NCBI RefSeq assembly: GCF_006517625.1
Contig: NZ_VHQI01000008.1
Span: forward strand, 111,975-175,974
Reading direction: 5' to 3'
Source of the DNA: Mixta tenebrionis
GTDB lineage: Bacteria > Pseudomonadota > Gammaproteobacteria > Enterobacterales > Enterobacteriaceae
DNA length: 64,000 bases
The notes beneath the pieces are model-generated. The model had not been told where the DNA came from and did no database searches. It saw nothing but the letters and a program-made list of their open reading frames with translations. The position numbers were made by a program, and so were the translations under genes. This document shows, piece after piece, positions 1 through 8,668 of this stretch (the first letter of the stretch is position 1; each line of letters opens with the position of its first letter).

Positions 1-345
1 GAAATCAAAGGTCCTTACGTCCATGCCGTGCGTCACGGTGAAACGCTGTATGTTTCGGGACTGACCGCTTTCGGCAGCGAAGCGCAAAAAGCAGGCATCG
101 CCGCCCAGGCCGAAGAGATTTTCCGTCAGTTTAAACTTATCGCCAGCGCTGAAGGCACCTCACTGCATGCGCTGCTGAAGGTCACTATCTTCGTTACCTC
201 GCTGCGCGAAATAGATGCGCTGCGCGCGGTACTGTTTCGCAACTTTGGCGACCATCTGCCCGCCTGCTCGCTGGTTCAGGTCAGCCAGCTCTTTTCGCCC
301 GATCTGTCGGTAGAAATCGAGGCGATTCTGGCGCTGAACCATTAA
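1..345 (+). CDS. RidA/YjgF-family protein (5' end outside window)
   Basis: The frame is open from base 1 and ends in TAA at 345, so only the last 114 codons are seen. The protein shows the RidA pattern: a strand with 'YVSGLTAFG', a helix with 'QAEEIFRQFKLIASAEG', then 'VTIFVTSL' and a C-terminal 'VEIEAILA' strand. RidA-family enzymes are trimeric cytosolic deaminases that hydrolyse reactive enamines/imines released by PLP enzymes; some relatives are not deaminases. The usual substrate-binding Arg of true RidA near 'PACSLVQV' is not evident here (the segment reads P-A-C-S), so this may belong to another Rid subgroup. A GC-rich hairpin follows. Family assignment is good; exact role is not known. 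Confidence 0.85.
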   Translation, partial: EIKGPYVHAVRHGETLYVSGLTAFGSEAQKAGIAAQAEEIFRQFKLIASAEGTSLHALLKVTIFVTSLREIDALRAVLFRNFGDHLPACSLVQVSQLFSPDLSVEIEAILALNH

Positions 346-349
346 GGCC

Positions 350-379
350 AACGCCGCCTTTTAACGGCGGCGAGGCGTT
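350..379 (+). terminator. GC-rich hairpin after the RidA-family gene
   Basis: GCCGCC (353-358) pairs with GGCGGC (366-371) across a short T-rich loop, and AACGC (350-354) can extend the stem to GCGTT (375-379) over a bulge. No clear T run follows, so termination is only probable. Confidence 0.35.
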
Positions 380-398
380 GCGATTATTCGGCGCGTCC

Positions 399-575
399 TC
401 ATTTCGCCGCATGTAGCGCATGTTGCAGACGAGCGAAAAGCGCCTCATCCGCCGCATTCCACAGATCGCCTTTTCCCTTCAGCAGCTCGCGCAGCAGCAT
501 GGACCATTGCCCGATACGCGCCAGCTCCTCCGCTGAAAAAAACGGCGACGGCGCACTTTCTGTTATTCCAGCCAT
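399..575 (-). CDS. small protein of unknown function, 58 aa
   Basis: An ATG at 573-575 is preceded on the minus strand by a GGGGT tract about ten bases upstream; an upstream ATG at 587 has no better site. The product begins MAGITESAPSPFF and continues with two amphipathic helices ('AEELARIGQWSMLLRELL' and 'AADEALFARLQHAL'). There is no signal peptide and no membrane segment. The helix-rich composition looks like a real small protein, but I do not recognise a family. It lies alone between the RidA-family gene and the CorA-type transporter. Confidence 0.45.
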   Translation of the reverse strand: MAGITESAPSPFFSAEELARIGQWSMLLRELLKGKGDLWNAADEALFARLQHALHAAK

Positions 576-856
576 ACATAACCCCATAAGTCATCAATAG
601 ATATCCGCTAACGCCGAACAGCGACACGGTAAATCATGTTAATTCAACGCTAAGGAGGATGCCCAGCGAGCGGCTCCCGCTTCGCCCTTTTCCAGATTTT
701 CTTTATCGGCTTCATAAGTTAGCAACGCCATCAGGCAGTTACAGACGGAAACCTTATTGCGCGGCGCGCGCGGCATTACAACTTCTCTTTCCGCTGCGTT
801 AAGGACTACCCTTTAGCTGAGGATAAAAACCACCCGGCCAAGGGAGCAGTAGAGTT

Positions 857-1828
857 ATGGTTATCAACAGCATTGTGTATCGCGACGGCGCGCGTGAAGA
901 AGTGATCGATCCTGAAAACATCAGCCGTGAAATAATGGAAGACCCGGATGCCTTTATCTGGCTGGGGCTGTATCAACCCGATCCCCCTTTTATGAAAAAG
1001 ATGCAGGAAGAGTTTGGCCTGCACGAACTGGCGATTGAAGACGCGCTGACCGCCCACCAGCGTCCGAAGCTGGAGCAGTATGGGGAATCACTGTTTATCG
1101 TGCTGAAAACCGCCCATCTGAACGAGCACAACCATATTGAATTCGGCGAAACGCACTTCTTCGTCAGTAAGAAATTTCTGATTACCGTACGCCACGGCGC
1201 CTCCGACAGCTATGCACCGCTACGCAAGCGCACCGAAGAACGCCCGGATATGCTGAGCAAAGGCGTCGGTTTTCCGCTCTACTGCCTGTTCGATTTTATT
1301 GTGGATAACTACAGCGACATCACCGCCACGCTCGGCGAACGCATCAACGAAATGGAACGCGCGATGTTCCGTACCGAATTCGATCGCAAAGCGGTACAGC
1401 ATGTCTATACGCTGCGGCGACAGCTGCTGGCGCTGCGCAACGCAGCCATGCCGGTTGATGAAATCTGCAATCAGCTTATCCGCCTGCATGAAGATATCAT
1501 CTCGCGGCCGCTGCGCGTCTACCTGCGCGACGTACAGGATCACGCCCACCATGTAGTAACCGACACCGACGATATGCGTGAAATTCTCACCAACGCCATG
1601 CACGTCAACCTGGCGCTGGTGACGGTACAGCAGAACGAAGTAGTAAAAAAACTGGCGGGCTGGGGGGCCATACTGGTGATCCCGACGGTAATTTTCAGCA
1701 TGTACGGCATGAACTTCGAAAGCATGCCGGAAATTCACTCGCCCTGGGGCTATCCGGCCGCCATCGGCGGCACTCTGCTGGCCTGCGGCGCGCTCTACTG
1801 GCGCTTAAAATGCGCCCGCTGGCTATAA
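857..1828 (+). CDS. CorA-family divalent metal ion transporter
   Basis: This 323-residue protein has the CorA layout: a large soluble N-terminal domain of about 255 residues with long charged helices, then two membrane segments near residues 262-282 and 297-317. The signature Y-G-M-N of CorA channels sits at residues 283-286 at the end of the first membrane segment, with the acidic loop 'FESMPE' after it. CorA proteins form pentameric inner-membrane channels for Mg2+, Co2+ or Ni2+. A ribosome site AGGGAG (841-846) fixes the ATG at 857. The gene stands alone, followed about 100 bases later by an 80-bp minisatellite. E. coli corA is elsewhere on the chromosome, so this may be a paralogue, and its ion is not predicted. 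Confidence 0.88.
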   Translation: MVINSIVYRDGAREEVIDPENISREIMEDPDAFIWLGLYQPDPPFMKKMQEEFGLHELAIEDALTAHQRPKLEQYGESLFIVLKTAHLNEHNHIEFGETHFFVSKKFLITVRHGASDSYAPLRKRTEERPDMLSKGVGFPLYCLFDFIVDNYSDITATLGERINEMERAMFRTEFDRKAVQHVYTLRRQLLALRNAAMPVDEICNQLIRLHEDIISRPLRVYLRDVQDHAHHVVTDTDDMREILTNAMHVNLALVTVQQNEVVKKLAGWGAILVIPTVIFSMYGMNFESMPEIHSPWGYPAAIGGTLLACGALYWRLKCARWL

Positions 1829-1940
1829 CGATTTTCAGCGCCAACCAGCGACGCGCGCACGGCGGCCCGGCTTCCTGCAATGGCGGAGCCAGGCCGCTAA
1901 CCATCCACGCCGTACCGCCAACTCAAGGAGAGATAAAACT

Positions 1941-2560
1941 GACCAACAAAAGTAAAGCCAGCCCATCGGCTACCAATGCCGTGCCGCCCGGCTCAGGAAA
2001 AGAGGCGTAAAAAGCAAACTGATCAACAAAAGCAAAGCCAGCCCATCGGCTACCAATGCCGTGCCGCCCGGCTCAGGAAAAGAGGCGTAAAAAGCAAACT
2101 GATCAACAAAAGCAAAGTCAGCCCATCGGCTACCAACGCCGTGCCGCCCGGCTCAGGAAAAGAGGCGTAAAAAGCAAACTGACCAACAAAAGCAAAGCCA
2201 GCCCATCGGCTACCAACGCCGTGCCGCCCGGCTCAGGAAAAGAGGCGTAAAAAGCAAACTGACCAACAAAAGCAAAGCCAGCCCATCGGCTACCAACGCC
2301 GTGCCGCCCGGCTCAGGAAAAGAGGCGTAAAAAGCAAACTGACCAACAAAAGCAAAGCCAGCCCATCGGCTACCAACGCCGTGCCGCCCGGCTCAGGAAA
2401 AGAGGCGTAAAAAGCAAACTGACCAACAAAAGCAAAGCCAGCCCATCGGCTACCAACGCCGTGCCGCCCGGCTCAGGAAAAGAGGCGTAAAAAGCAAACT
2501 GACCAACAAAAGCAAAGCCAGCCCATCGGCTACCAACGCCGTGCCGCCCGACTCAAGGTG
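1941..2560. repeat. 80-bp tandem repeat, eight copies
   Basis: Units start at 1941, 2021, 2101, 2181, 2261, 2341, 2421 and 2501; the constant block GTGCCGCCCG recurs at 1981, 2061 and so on every 80 bases. Copies 4-7 are identical, and copy 8 matches them to about 2550. Copies 1-3 differ at a few sites (AATGCC against AACGCC, GATCAAC against GACCAAC), so the array probably grew from the right. Half-units with 'ACTCAAGG' flank both ends (about 1920 and 2552). Because 80 is not a multiple of three, it cannot encode one long repeat protein; each unit instead holds a 24-codon frame ending in TAA. Not a CRISPR, as no unique spacers separate the units. Confidence 0.95.
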
Positions 2561-2867
2561 CGGCGAGTGCAGGCCGAAGAGTAAAGCGTCCCGCGCCAGG
2601 GAAGGCGCGGGCCGAGCCGTCATGGATGACGAACTGGCGTCTTTACGATCGGCCTGCACTTGCCGCGCAGGCGCCGACCATCCGCCAGGCTACGTTTATC
2701 AGCCAGCATCACCTGCCGAACCGCGCCCGCCAGCCGGCCTCCTCTTGCCAGACCGCACCCCACCGCCAAAATAAAGGGCAGCCCAGGCCGCTGCGCTACC
2801 CGCCAGCCGCCCGCTGGCCGCCGCCAAATGCAAACGTAAACAACGCGAAAACTTACCGCGCCGCTAA
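2561..2867. other. intergenic stretch, nothing recognised
   Basis: GC-rich sequence between the minisatellite and the end of the glycyl-radical enzyme gene. I see no convincing reading frame, RNA gene or strong terminator. The short frames here have no ribosome site and a composition that follows the base bias. Confidence 0.5.
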
Positions 2868-5303
2868 CTAAGCAAGAGTATGCTCGGTACGCGCAATAAT
2901 ATCATCCTGCGCATCCGGCGAAAGCGCGGTGAAAAAGGCCGAATAGCCCGCCACGCGCACCACCAAATCGCGGTAACGATCGGGGTGTTTTTTCGCTTCC
3001 AGCAGCGTCTCACGTGAAACAATATTGTACTGAATATGCCAGCCCTGATGCACCTCGAAAAAAGTGCGCAACAGCATCATCAGCTTCTGCCGATCGCTCT
3101 GATTATCCAGCGTTGCCGGGCTCAGCTTCTGATTCAGCAGCACGCCGCCGAGAATGGCATTGGTCGGCAGCTTGCCTACCGAACTAATCACCGCCGTCGG
3201 CCCCAGATGATCGGTGCCGGAAGAGGGGCTGGCCCCTTCCGCCAGCGGCGTTCTCGCCTTGCGCCCGTCCGGCGTAGCCATCGTCTGCGCGCCGAACGGC
3301 ACGTTGGCGGAAATCGATGAAGTACCCGCGTAATAGTCGCCGCCGATCGGGCCACGACCATAACGCGGATTGTGGTAATTTTTAATCTCATCGATATAGG
3401 TCTGATAGGCACGCACCAACAGCGCATCCACGCTGTCATCATCATTGCCATACTTCGGCGCCGCGTTCACCAGCCGCTGACGCAGCTGTTCATGGCTTAA
3501 CCCGGCGAAATCGGTCGCCAGCGCATCCGCCAGCTGCTGCTGTGCAATCAGCCCCTGATCGAACACCAGCTTCTTCACCGCCGCCAGACTATTGCCGAGA
3601 TTGGCGATACCTACCTGCAGACCGGACACCCAGTCATATTTCGCTCCGCCCTGCTTGATACTCTTCGCCCTTTCGATACAGTCATCCACCAGCGCCGAAC
3701 AGAGAATATCGTGCGCATTCTCTTCCAGCACGGTATCCACCACATATTCAATCTCAATCGACTTACGGGTGTAATAACGAATTTGACGATCCCAGCACGC
3801 CAGCACTTCGTCAAAATGAGTGAAATTACCCTTTGACAGCGCCAGATCCTGCGGCAGAAACACCTTGCCGCTGGTGGCGTCGCGGCCGCCTTCCAGCGAC
3901 GCCAGCATTACGCGGGCAAAGTTGATGAAACTCATACCGGTACAGCGATAGCCCCACTTACCGCCAACCGCAGTTTCAATACAGCCGATCGCGGCATACT
4001 GATAAGCGTCTTCAGGCTCGATACCCAGTTTAATAAAGGCCGGAATAACGATCTCATCGTTGTTAAAGGCGGGCATACCAAAGCCGCAGCGAATAACCTG
4101 CACGCAGGCGTCAAGGAAATCGTCGCTCATCCCGGCATGATAACGCACGCTCAGGTTAGGCTGCGTCGAACGCAGGCGACCGCAGGATTCAAGAATCACG
4201 TAGGAAAGCGGGTTCACCGCGTCAACGCCCTTGCCGTCGAGCAAATTCTGCCCGCCGATGGTCACATTCTGATAAAGCGGGCTGCCCGCAGAGGCCTTAG
4301 AGTGCGAGCCGGAGCGGATTTTATTCACCTCCAGCAGCTTCAGCCAGCAGCTGTTCAGCAGCTCAATCGCCTGCTCGCGATCCAGCGTCTGCTGCAGCTC
4401 GACGTCGCGACGATAGAACGGATAAAGATACTGGTCCATACGGCCAAACGAAACGGAGTGACCGTTAGATTCAATTTGCAACATCAGCTGAATAAAATAG
4501 CAAAGCTGCAGCGCCTGCCAGAACGTTTGCGGCGGCTGATGCGCGATAAGGTCGCAGTTCTCCGCGATCGTCAGCAGCTCCGCTTTACGCGCTTCACGAT
4601 CTTCCTGCGCCGCCATCTGCCGCGCCAGATCGGCGAAGCGCTTGATATGATCGCTGACCGCCTCCAGCACAATAGCAATCGCTTTCAGAAACTGATCGCC
4701 GTGCAGATCCTCCAGCACCGTCAGGTTAATGCGGCTACGGCGCTCCGCCACTTTTTCACGCAGGCCGTCCAGCCCTTTCTCCAGCAGCAGCGGATAATTT
4801 ACCGCCAGGTGCGCATCGCCGGAGGTCATATTGCCTTCCGCCTTGATAATGCCGGTAGCCAGCAGCGCCTGCTGCTCATCGGTAAACATACCGTAACAGC
4901 GATCCTGCACCGTTTGACCACGCCACCACGGACACACTTCATGCAGCACGCGCTTATTCTCTTCTGAGACGGAAAAACCAGCCCCTGGGCGATCGGCCAG
5001 ATCGTCGATCTCTTTCTCAATCCAGCTAACGGTATATTCCGGAAAAATCGGCGCGGCGCGCACTTCGCTCGCCTGGTTGCCGACAATCAGCTCGTCGTGC
5101 TTAATCCAGATGGTACGATTCGCCAGATGATAAGCCAGCGCCAGCGCCCGGCGTACCGGCACCGGCTTCGCCATATTTTCCTGATAGATCTTCGTATAAT
5201 GCTCGGCACGCTCGGTACAGATGGGCGGTTTGACAATATGCACCAGCGCGTTTTTATGGGCTTTGATACGTTCGCTTAACAGGTCAAGTTTCAGGGTAGT
5301 CAT
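2868..5303 (-). CDS. ybiW: glycyl-radical enzyme, YbiW-like (PFL/glycerol dehydratase type)
   Basis: This 811-residue protein is a full-length glycyl-radical enzyme. The active-site cysteine lies in 'GCIETAVGG' (Cys441, with the dehydratase-type Glu443), and the radical glycine lies in 'RVAGYSAF' near the C-terminus (Gly786). The Cys-x-Glu pattern points to the glycerol/diol dehydratase-like branch rather than true pyruvate formate-lyase, but the substrate of E. coli YbiW is not known. The enzyme is cytosolic, oxygen-sensitive and needs an activase, which is encoded directly upstream (gap of 4 bp) as ybiY. The gene pair diverges from fsaA, the same arrangement as in E. coli, and an FNR-like box lies in the shared promoter region. 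Confidence 0.93.
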   Translation of the reverse strand: MTTLKLDLLSERIKAHKNALVHIVKPPICTERAEHYTKIYQENMAKPVPVRRALALAYHLANRTIWIKHDELIVGNQASEVRAAPIFPEYTVSWIEKEIDDLADRPGAGFSVSEENKRVLHEVCPWWRGQTVQDRCYGMFTDEQQALLATGIIKAEGNMTSGDAHLAVNYPLLLEKGLDGLREKVAERRSRINLTVLEDLHGDQFLKAIAIVLEAVSDHIKRFADLARQMAAQEDREARKAELLTIAENCDLIAHQPPQTFWQALQLCYFIQLMLQIESNGHSVSFGRMDQYLYPFYRRDVELQQTLDREQAIELLNSCWLKLLEVNKIRSGSHSKASAGSPLYQNVTIGGQNLLDGKGVDAVNPLSYVILESCGRLRSTQPNLSVRYHAGMSDDFLDACVQVIRCGFGMPAFNNDEIVIPAFIKLGIEPEDAYQYAAIGCIETAVGGKWGYRCTGMSFINFARVMLASLEGGRDATSGKVFLPQDLALSKGNFTHFDEVLACWDRQIRYYTRKSIEIEYVVDTVLEENAHDILCSALVDDCIERAKSIKQGGAKYDWVSGLQVGIANLGNSLAAVKKLVFDQGLIAQQQLADALATDFAGLSHEQLRQRLVNAAPKYGNDDDSVDALLVRAYQTYIDEIKNYHNPRYGRGPIGGDYYAGTSSISANVPFGAQTMATPDGRKARTPLAEGASPSSGTDHLGPTAVISSVGKLPTNAILGGVLLNQKLSPATLDNQSDRQKLMMLLRTFFEVHQGWHIQYNIVSRETLLEAKKHPDRYRDLVVRVAGYSAFFTALSPDAQDDIIARTEHTLA

Positions 5304-5307
5304 ATTC

Positions 5308-6207
5308 TTATCCTCTCAGAGTCGCCGTCAGGCCTTTTTGTTTTGCGTAAGCATGCGCGAAATCGAGCAGTGCCGGAGCATCCAGCGGCTTATCCGGCGC
5401 AAGGTAGGGCTGATGAAGCAGGGCATACTTGTTCATGCCCAGCGTGTGGTAAGGCAGAAAATGAATCTCTTTAACGCCGAGCTCGTCGGCGGCAAAATTA
5501 ACGATATCCGTAATTGAGGACTCGTCTGCGTTGAATTGCGGTATCAGCGGAACGCGGATCACCATCTGTTTGCCCGCCTCCGCCACGCGGCGCAGATTTT
5601 TCATCACCCGTTTAGCCGAACCGTCGGTCCAGGCCGCAAAGCGCGCTTCATCTACGTGCTTAAGATCGGCAAGAAACAGATCGATCCACGGCAGCGCTGG
5701 CTCAACGTAACGCCACGGCACATGCAGACAGGTTTCCACCGCGGTATGAAAGCCCTCCTGATGACACTGGCGCAGCAGCGCCGCCGCCAGCTCAGGATTC
5801 ATAAAAGGCTCGCCGCCGGAGAGCGTAACGCCGCCCGCGCTGCGATCGTAAAATGCCTTGTCGCGCCTGACCTCGGCCATAATCTCCGCCACCTGCTTTT
5901 CTGCGCCGCACACCGTCAGCGCCAGCGTAGGGCAACAGTTTTCCAGCGCGATAAAATGTTCCGGCTGAAGCTTCGGACGATCGATAGTTAACCCGTTTAA
6001 CGTCCTGGTAATGACTTGCGGCAGCGCCTGCTGGCAGAGATCGCACCCCTCAAGACAGAGCCGGTGGTCATAAAGAAGATCTTTATGGCGGGAGCGGCTT
6101 TCAGGGTTTTGACACCAGCGGCATCCCAGCGCGCAGCCTTTAAGAAACACCACGGTGCGGATGCCGGGACCATCATGCGTGGAATAGCGCTGGATATTAA
6201 AAATCAT
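5308..6207 (-). CDS. ybiY: glycyl-radical enzyme activating protein (radical SAM), YbiY-like
   Basis: A radical-SAM activase that would install the glycyl radical on the enzyme encoded 4 bp downstream. The CxxxCxxC motif is at Cys25, Cys29 and Cys32 ('[10 protein letters not shown]'), followed by an extra Cys-rich segment ('[10 protein letters not shown]' and '[11 protein letters not shown]') typical of the activases that bind additional Fe-S clusters, and the SAM-binding 'GGEP' motif. I chose ATG 6207 because an AGGAGG site lies eight bases upstream; a GTG at 6210 immediately before it would add one residue. Length (299 aa) and the order activase-enzyme match E. coli ybiY-ybiW. Transcription probably starts in the 138-bp region shared with fsaA. 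Confidence 0.93.
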   Translation of the reverse strand: MIFNIQRYSTHDGPGIRTVVFLKGCALGCRWCQNPESRSRHKDLLYDHRLCLEGCDLCQQALPQVITRTLNGLTIDRPKLQPEHFIALENCCPTLALTVCGAEKQVAEIMAEVRRDKAFYDRSAGGVTLSGGEPFMNPELAAALLRQCHQEGFHTAVETCLHVPWRYVEPALPWIDLFLADLKHVDEARFAAWTDGSAKRVMKNLRRVAEAGKQMVIRVPLIPQFNADESSITDIVNFAADELGVKEIHFLPYHTLGMNKYALLHQPYLAPDKPLDAPALLDFAHAYAKQKGLTATLRG

Positions 6208-6262
6208 CACCCTCTCCTCCTGTTACGTTCGAAGATTTAATAACTTTCGAAAGAAAGTGATG

Positions 6263-6276
6263 TTGATATCGGTCAA
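6263..6276. promoter_or_regulatory. FNR-like box between ybiY and fsaA
   Basis: The sequence TTGAT-ATCG-GTCAA matches the FNR consensus TTGAT-N4-ATCAA at nine of ten positions. It lies 56 bp from the ybiY start and 69 bp from the fsaA start. Control by FNR would fit an oxygen-sensitive glycyl-radical enzyme. A pair of TTCGAA palindromes lies beside it (about 6227-6250). Confidence 0.6.
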
Positions 6277-6345
6277 TAAAAAACAACAATCTGACGATAT
6301 AATCAACGAATCTTGCTGAACCTCACCTATTTTCAGGAGCTCTGT

Positions 6346-7008
6346 ATGGAACTTTATCTTGATACCGCGGACGTCCAGGCGGTAAAACGCCTGGCGCGTG
6401 TGCTTCCGTTAGCTGGCGTGACCACCAATCCCAGCATCGTTGCCAGCGGCAAAACGCCGGTGAACGAGGTGCTGCCTGCTCTGAAAGAGGCGCTGGGTAA
6501 TAAAGGGCGACTGTTTGCGCAGGTGATGGCGCCGCAGGCGGAGCAGATGGTGGAGGAGGCGCAAAAACTGCGCGCGATGGTTGACGATCTGGTGGTAAAG
6601 GTTCCGGTAACGGCAGAAGGTCTGGCGGCGATTAAACAGCTTAAAACGATGGGCATTCCCACGCTGGGGACGGCGGTTTATGGCGCCTCCCAGGGATTGC
6701 TGGCGGCGCTGGCCGGCGCGGACTATGTGGCGCCCTACGTTAACCGGCTCGACGCTCAGGGCGGAGACGGCATCCAGACGGTGAAGGATTTACAGCAGCT
6801 GCTGAAACTGCATACGCCGGGCGCGAAGGTGCTGGCCGCCAGCTTTAAAACCCCGCGTCAGGCGCTGGCGTGCCTGCTGGCAGGCTGTGAATCCATCACG
6901 CTGCCGCTTGACGTAGCGCAGCAAATCATTACTACGCCTGCGGTAAACGCCGCCGTAGAAAAATTTGAGCAGGACTGGCTGAACGCCTTCGGCACTTCCG
7001 GGCTGTAA
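6346..7008 (+). CDS. fsaA: fructose-6-phosphate aldolase
   Basis: The 220-residue protein starts [10 protein letters not shown] and is a transaldolase-family class I aldolase of the small FSA type, splitting fructose 6-phosphate into dihydroxyacetone and glyceraldehyde 3-phosphate. The Schiff-base lysine is Lys85 in '[12 protein letters not shown]', as in E. coli FsaA, and length is the same. The ATG at 6346 has CAGGAG at 6334-6339; an earlier in-frame ATG at 6313 would add an N-terminal tail absent from the family, so I rejected it. The gene diverges from ybiY-ybiW and ends in a strong terminator, so it is probably monocistronic. E. coli has two FSA paralogues; the neighbours here identify FsaA rather than FsaB. 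Confidence 0.93.
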   Translation: MELYLDTADVQAVKRLARVLPLAGVTTNPSIVASGKTPVNEVLPALKEALGNKGRLFAQVMAPQAEQMVEEAQKLRAMVDDLVVKVPVTAEGLAAIKQLKTMGIPTLGTAVYGASQGLLAALAGADYVAPYVNRLDAQGGDGIQTVKDLQQLLKLHTPGAKVLAASFKTPRQALACLLAGCESITLPLDVAQQIITTPAVNAAVEKFEQDWLNAFGTSGL

Positions 7009-7044
7009 GCTGCCCCTGGCCGACGTATGCCGCCTGTCCCGACT

Positions 7045-7081
7045 CAGCGCCGCTTCCCTGTGGAACGGCGCTTTCTTTTTT
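7045..7081 (+). terminator. Rho-independent terminator of fsaA
   Basis: AGCGCCG (7045-7051) pairs with CGGCGCT (7065-7071) across a 13-base loop, followed by TTCTTTTTT. Confidence 0.85.
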
Positions 7082-7271
7082 CCCACGGACCGGGAGCTAC
7101 TTTGTTACCGTTTCGGTTAATCCACTCCGTCTTAGTTAAAAAAATGTAAATAGCGTGATCACTTTCAAATAATAAACGCAGAATCTTTGCTACCCTGCCG
7201 GTTTACTTACGAATGAAAGTACAGAAACCTTCATTCATCCAGCAATGTGCTCCTGACAGGCGGAGATTTGT

Positions 7272-8540
7272 ATGAGCAGCGACTTCACCTCCTTAACGCT
7301 ACCCACTGACTACAAAAAAAATATCGTCGCCATGAAGCGTGCCATGCGCGCGCAGATTGGCGATGTGGAGGGGCTATTTCGTCAGGTTTGTCAAAAAATC
7401 GAAACTGAACTGGCGGCGGCGCGCGCAGAAGAGAGCAAAAACGGCACCGCCTGGCCGATTGTCCAGCAGCAGGATCTGGCGGCAGGAAAAATAACCGATG
7501 AGCAGATCGCCTGGATTAAACGGCGCGGCTGCCTGGTAGTCCGGCAAACCTTTGACCGGGAACAGGCGCTGGAAATGGATCGGTCGATGCTGAACTACCT
7601 GGATGATAATCAGTTCGACGAGATTTACTGCGGCCCCGGCGATAATTTTTTCGGCTCACTGACCGCCTCGCGTCCTGAAATCTACCCCATCTACTGGTCA
7701 AAAGCGCAGATGGAAGCCCGCCAGAGCAATGAAATTGCCAGCGTGCAATCCTTCCTCAATCGCCTGTGGAAATTCCAGCATGACGGCGGAGAGTGGTTCA
7801 ACCCGGACGTCAATATTATCTATCCCGATCGTATCCGCCGCCGCCTGCCGGGCGCCACCTCGAAAGGGCTGGGCGCCCATACCGATTCCGGCGCGCTGGA
7901 GCGCTGGCTGCTGCCCGCTTACCAACAGGTGTTCAGCAAAATTTTTAATAACCAGTTCGAGCAGTACGATCCCTGGGATGCCGCCTGGCGCCCGGAAGTT
8001 AACGAGTATGAGGTGGATAACACCACCCGCTGCTCGGCGTTTCGCACTTTTCAGGGCTGGACGGCGCTCTCTGATATGGCGTCAGGGCAAGGGCTGCTGC
8101 ACGTGGTGCCGGTGCCGGAAGCGATGGCCTACGTGCTGCTGCGCCCGCTGCTGAACGATGTGCCGGAAGATGAGCTGTGCGGCGTGGCGCCGGGCCGGGT
8201 GCTGCCGGTTTCGCAGCAATGGCATCCTCATCTGATAGCGGGACTGTGCAGCATCCCCGCGTTACAGGCGGGTGATTCCGTCTGGTGGCACTGCGATGTG
8301 ATTCACTCCGTGGCGCCGGTTGAGAATCAGCAAGGCTGGGGCAACGTTATGTATATTCCCGCCGCGCCGGCCTGCGCCAAAAATCTCGCCTGCGCGCAGG
8401 CCGTGCGCGCCGCGCTGGAAACCGGCGCCTCGCCGGCGGATTTCCCACGGGAAAACTATGAGCAGACGTGGCAGGGAAGGTTTCAGCCGGGCGAGCTGAA
8501 TAATAATGGGCGCCGCGGGCTGGGGATGTCCGCGCGCTAA
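7272..8540 (+). CDS. ybiU: YbiU-like DUF1479 protein, putative Fe(II)/2-oxoglutarate oxygenase
   Basis: The 422-residue protein matches the E. coli YbiU/DUF1479 family in length and sequence. 'GAHTDSGALERW' holds an H-x-D pair (His203, Asp205) and 'CDVIHSVAPV' a distal His345, the facial triad expected of a non-haem Fe(II)/2-oxoglutarate oxygenase; basic residues that could hold the co-substrate follow. The reaction and substrate are not known. It is cytosolic, with no signal or membrane segment. The start at 7272 is supported by GGCGGAG about ten bases upstream. The gene sits between fsaA and a DeoR-type regulator in the same direction; more than 100 bp separates it from the regulator, so co-transcription is uncertain. 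Confidence 0.85.
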   Translation: MSSDFTSLTLPTDYKKNIVAMKRAMRAQIGDVEGLFRQVCQKIETELAAARAEESKNGTAWPIVQQQDLAAGKITDEQIAWIKRRGCLVVRQTFDREQALEMDRSMLNYLDDNQFDEIYCGPGDNFFGSLTASRPEIYPIYWSKAQMEARQSNEIASVQSFLNRLWKFQHDGGEWFNPDVNIIYPDRIRRRLPGATSKGLGAHTDSGALERWLLPAYQQVFSKIFNNQFEQYDPWDAAWRPEVNEYEVDNTTRCSAFRTFQGWTALSDMASGQGLLHVVPVPEAMAYVLLRPLLNDVPEDELCGVAPGRVLPVSQQWHPHLIAGLCSIPALQAGDSVWWHCDVIHSVAPVENQQGWGNVMYIPAAPACAKNLACAQAVRAALETGASPADFPRENYEQTWQGRFQPGELNNNGRRGLGMSAR

Positions 8541-8668
8541 CCCGATGCGGCGCAGAGGCTCGACGTTGGCCTGAAGGCGACCGGGTCTCTTCGTCCGCCG
8601 CGGCCGCTATACGATTTCGGCGCGGGTTTGTTATACTCCCCTGCCCCGGAAAGATGGTGAGACGCGAA

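Noticed and set aside
1976..2250. two 64-codon frames over the 80-bp repeats
   Set aside because: Produced by reading through repeat units; ATG starts have no ribosome site and the same frame is repeated in register.
1941..2560. CRISPR interpretation of the 80-bp array
   Set aside because: Units are continuous and nearly identical with no unique spacers.
4137..4967. 276-codon open frame on the plus strand
   Set aside because: Lies wholly antisense to the glycyl-radical enzyme gene; composition follows the complement of its codons.
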